Below, one piece after another: positions 63,814 to 64,000 of a DNA stretch of 64,000 nt. The notes beneath the pieces are model-generated. The model saw only the letters and a program-made list of their open reading frames with translations. It had not been told where the DNA came from and ran no database searches. This DNA comes from an uncultured Pseudomonadota bacterium (GTDB lineage: Bacteria; Myxococcota_A; UBA796; SXON01). The position numbers and the translations under genes were made by a program. The DNA lies in NCBI GenBank assembly GCA_903844155.1, contig CAIMSU010000232.1:78544-142543 (forward strand), given 5' to 3'. Position 1 is the stretch's first letter. Each line of letters starts with the position of its first letter.

Positions 63814-64000
63814 TCCACCCCGTCCACCGCCCCCGCGCTCAATCCGCATGTGACAATCATCATCCCGAAGTTCTCACTCTCCGCGGCGTATTGTAATTTC
63901 AGCAACTTAGATGCCTTCGACGAGTCGTATACCCGCCCGTGCCGGCCTGTACCGGCCCGGTTCGGGTACTATACCCGGCGCGGGTACGGCATGCGGCGCG
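63814..64000. other. Intergenic end of window with short inverted repeat
   Basis: No gene is visible in these 187 bases. The stretch 63838-63915 is less GC-rich than the surroundings. CGGGTA (63963-63968) and TACCCG (63972-63977) form an inverted repeat. TATACCCG also occurs near 63929 and 63970. An ATG at 63991 could begin a gene outside the window, but only ten bases are seen. Confidence 0.35.

Overview
This 64 kb window is high-GC, gene-dense chromosomal DNA from an uncultured-type Gram-negative bacterium. The best fit is the Myxococcota (former Deltaproteobacteria). The reasons are eight predicted lipoproteins (seven intact secreted enzymes or unknowns plus an AgmX/TonB-like one), Asp/Ser-rich surface tethers, a MYXO-CTERM-like tail (CGCAS, hydrophobic stretch, RRR), an AgmX/PglI-type C-terminal domain, and a DNA topoisomerase I with an Ala/Lys-rich histone-like tail. 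The assignment is inferred from protein character; there is no rRNA gene. I saw no tRNA, rRNA, CRISPR array, insertion sequence or prophage. Genes are packed with many 1-8 nt overlaps, and GTG and TTG starts are common.

Layout. 1-8.3 kb (+): 3' part of a malonyl-CoA-synthetase-like gene, a YlxR-YlxQ fusion, infB, ylxP, larB, larC, a PAS protein without a phospho-acceptor histidine, and a tandem universal stress protein. 8.3-10.5 kb (-): an FtsH-like AAA+ protein that has lost its protease domain, coupled to a site-2 protease. 10.6-14.8 kb (+): an alpha/beta hydrolase, an SDR/RidA/crotonase operon, tatA and a MalG-type permease. 14.9-16.1 kb (-): a pepsin-like lipoprotein. 16.2-17.4 kb (+): a DUF4143 ATPase with a long palindrome ending at its start codon. 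17.4-21.7 kb (-): MalK, a MalE-MalF fusion and a HEAT-repeat protein. 21.8-29.0 kb: gluzincin metallopeptidase, TPMT-like methyltransferase, rhomboid protease, class III nucleotide cyclase and lipase maturation factor.

29.1-42.9 kb (+): purA, then an export-rich block (pectate-lyase-like lipoprotein, AgmX-like lipoprotein, lipase, MYXO-CTERM protein), a decayed membrane-protein gene on the - strand, miaB, a penicillin-acylase-like lipoprotein, an alpha/beta-hydrolase-like lipoprotein and a histidine phosphatase. 43-54.3 kb: a divergent cell-envelope cluster. On the - strand are an exported linker protein and an SGNH hydrolase. On the + strand is an eight-gene operon: QueG-like Fe-S protein, sulfatase-fold protein, membrane SGNH protein, ferritin-like diiron protein, NodU/CmcH-type carbamoyltransferase, DUF5989 protein and two small Cys-rich exported proteins. 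I infer that it decorates an envelope polymer, possibly by carbamoylation. 54.3-64 kb: NAD kinase, acyltransferase, alpha/beta hydrolase, SCP2 protein, topA, tgt and a paralogue of the 40.3 kb lipoprotein.

A genome-style signal runs through the window. Thirteen transcription-unit starts (one of them the pseudogene's) have a GATAnn or TAnnnT box 6-9 nt before the start codon, mostly with no Shine-Dalgarno, which suggests many leaderless mRNAs. Other points for follow-up are the FtsH-like protein whose C-terminus resembles an Sm/Hfq fold, the MalE-MalF fusion with its MalG partner 4 kb away on the other strand, the bacterial pepsin homologue, and the lipase/MYXO-CTERM gene pair that looks like a frameshifted fusion.
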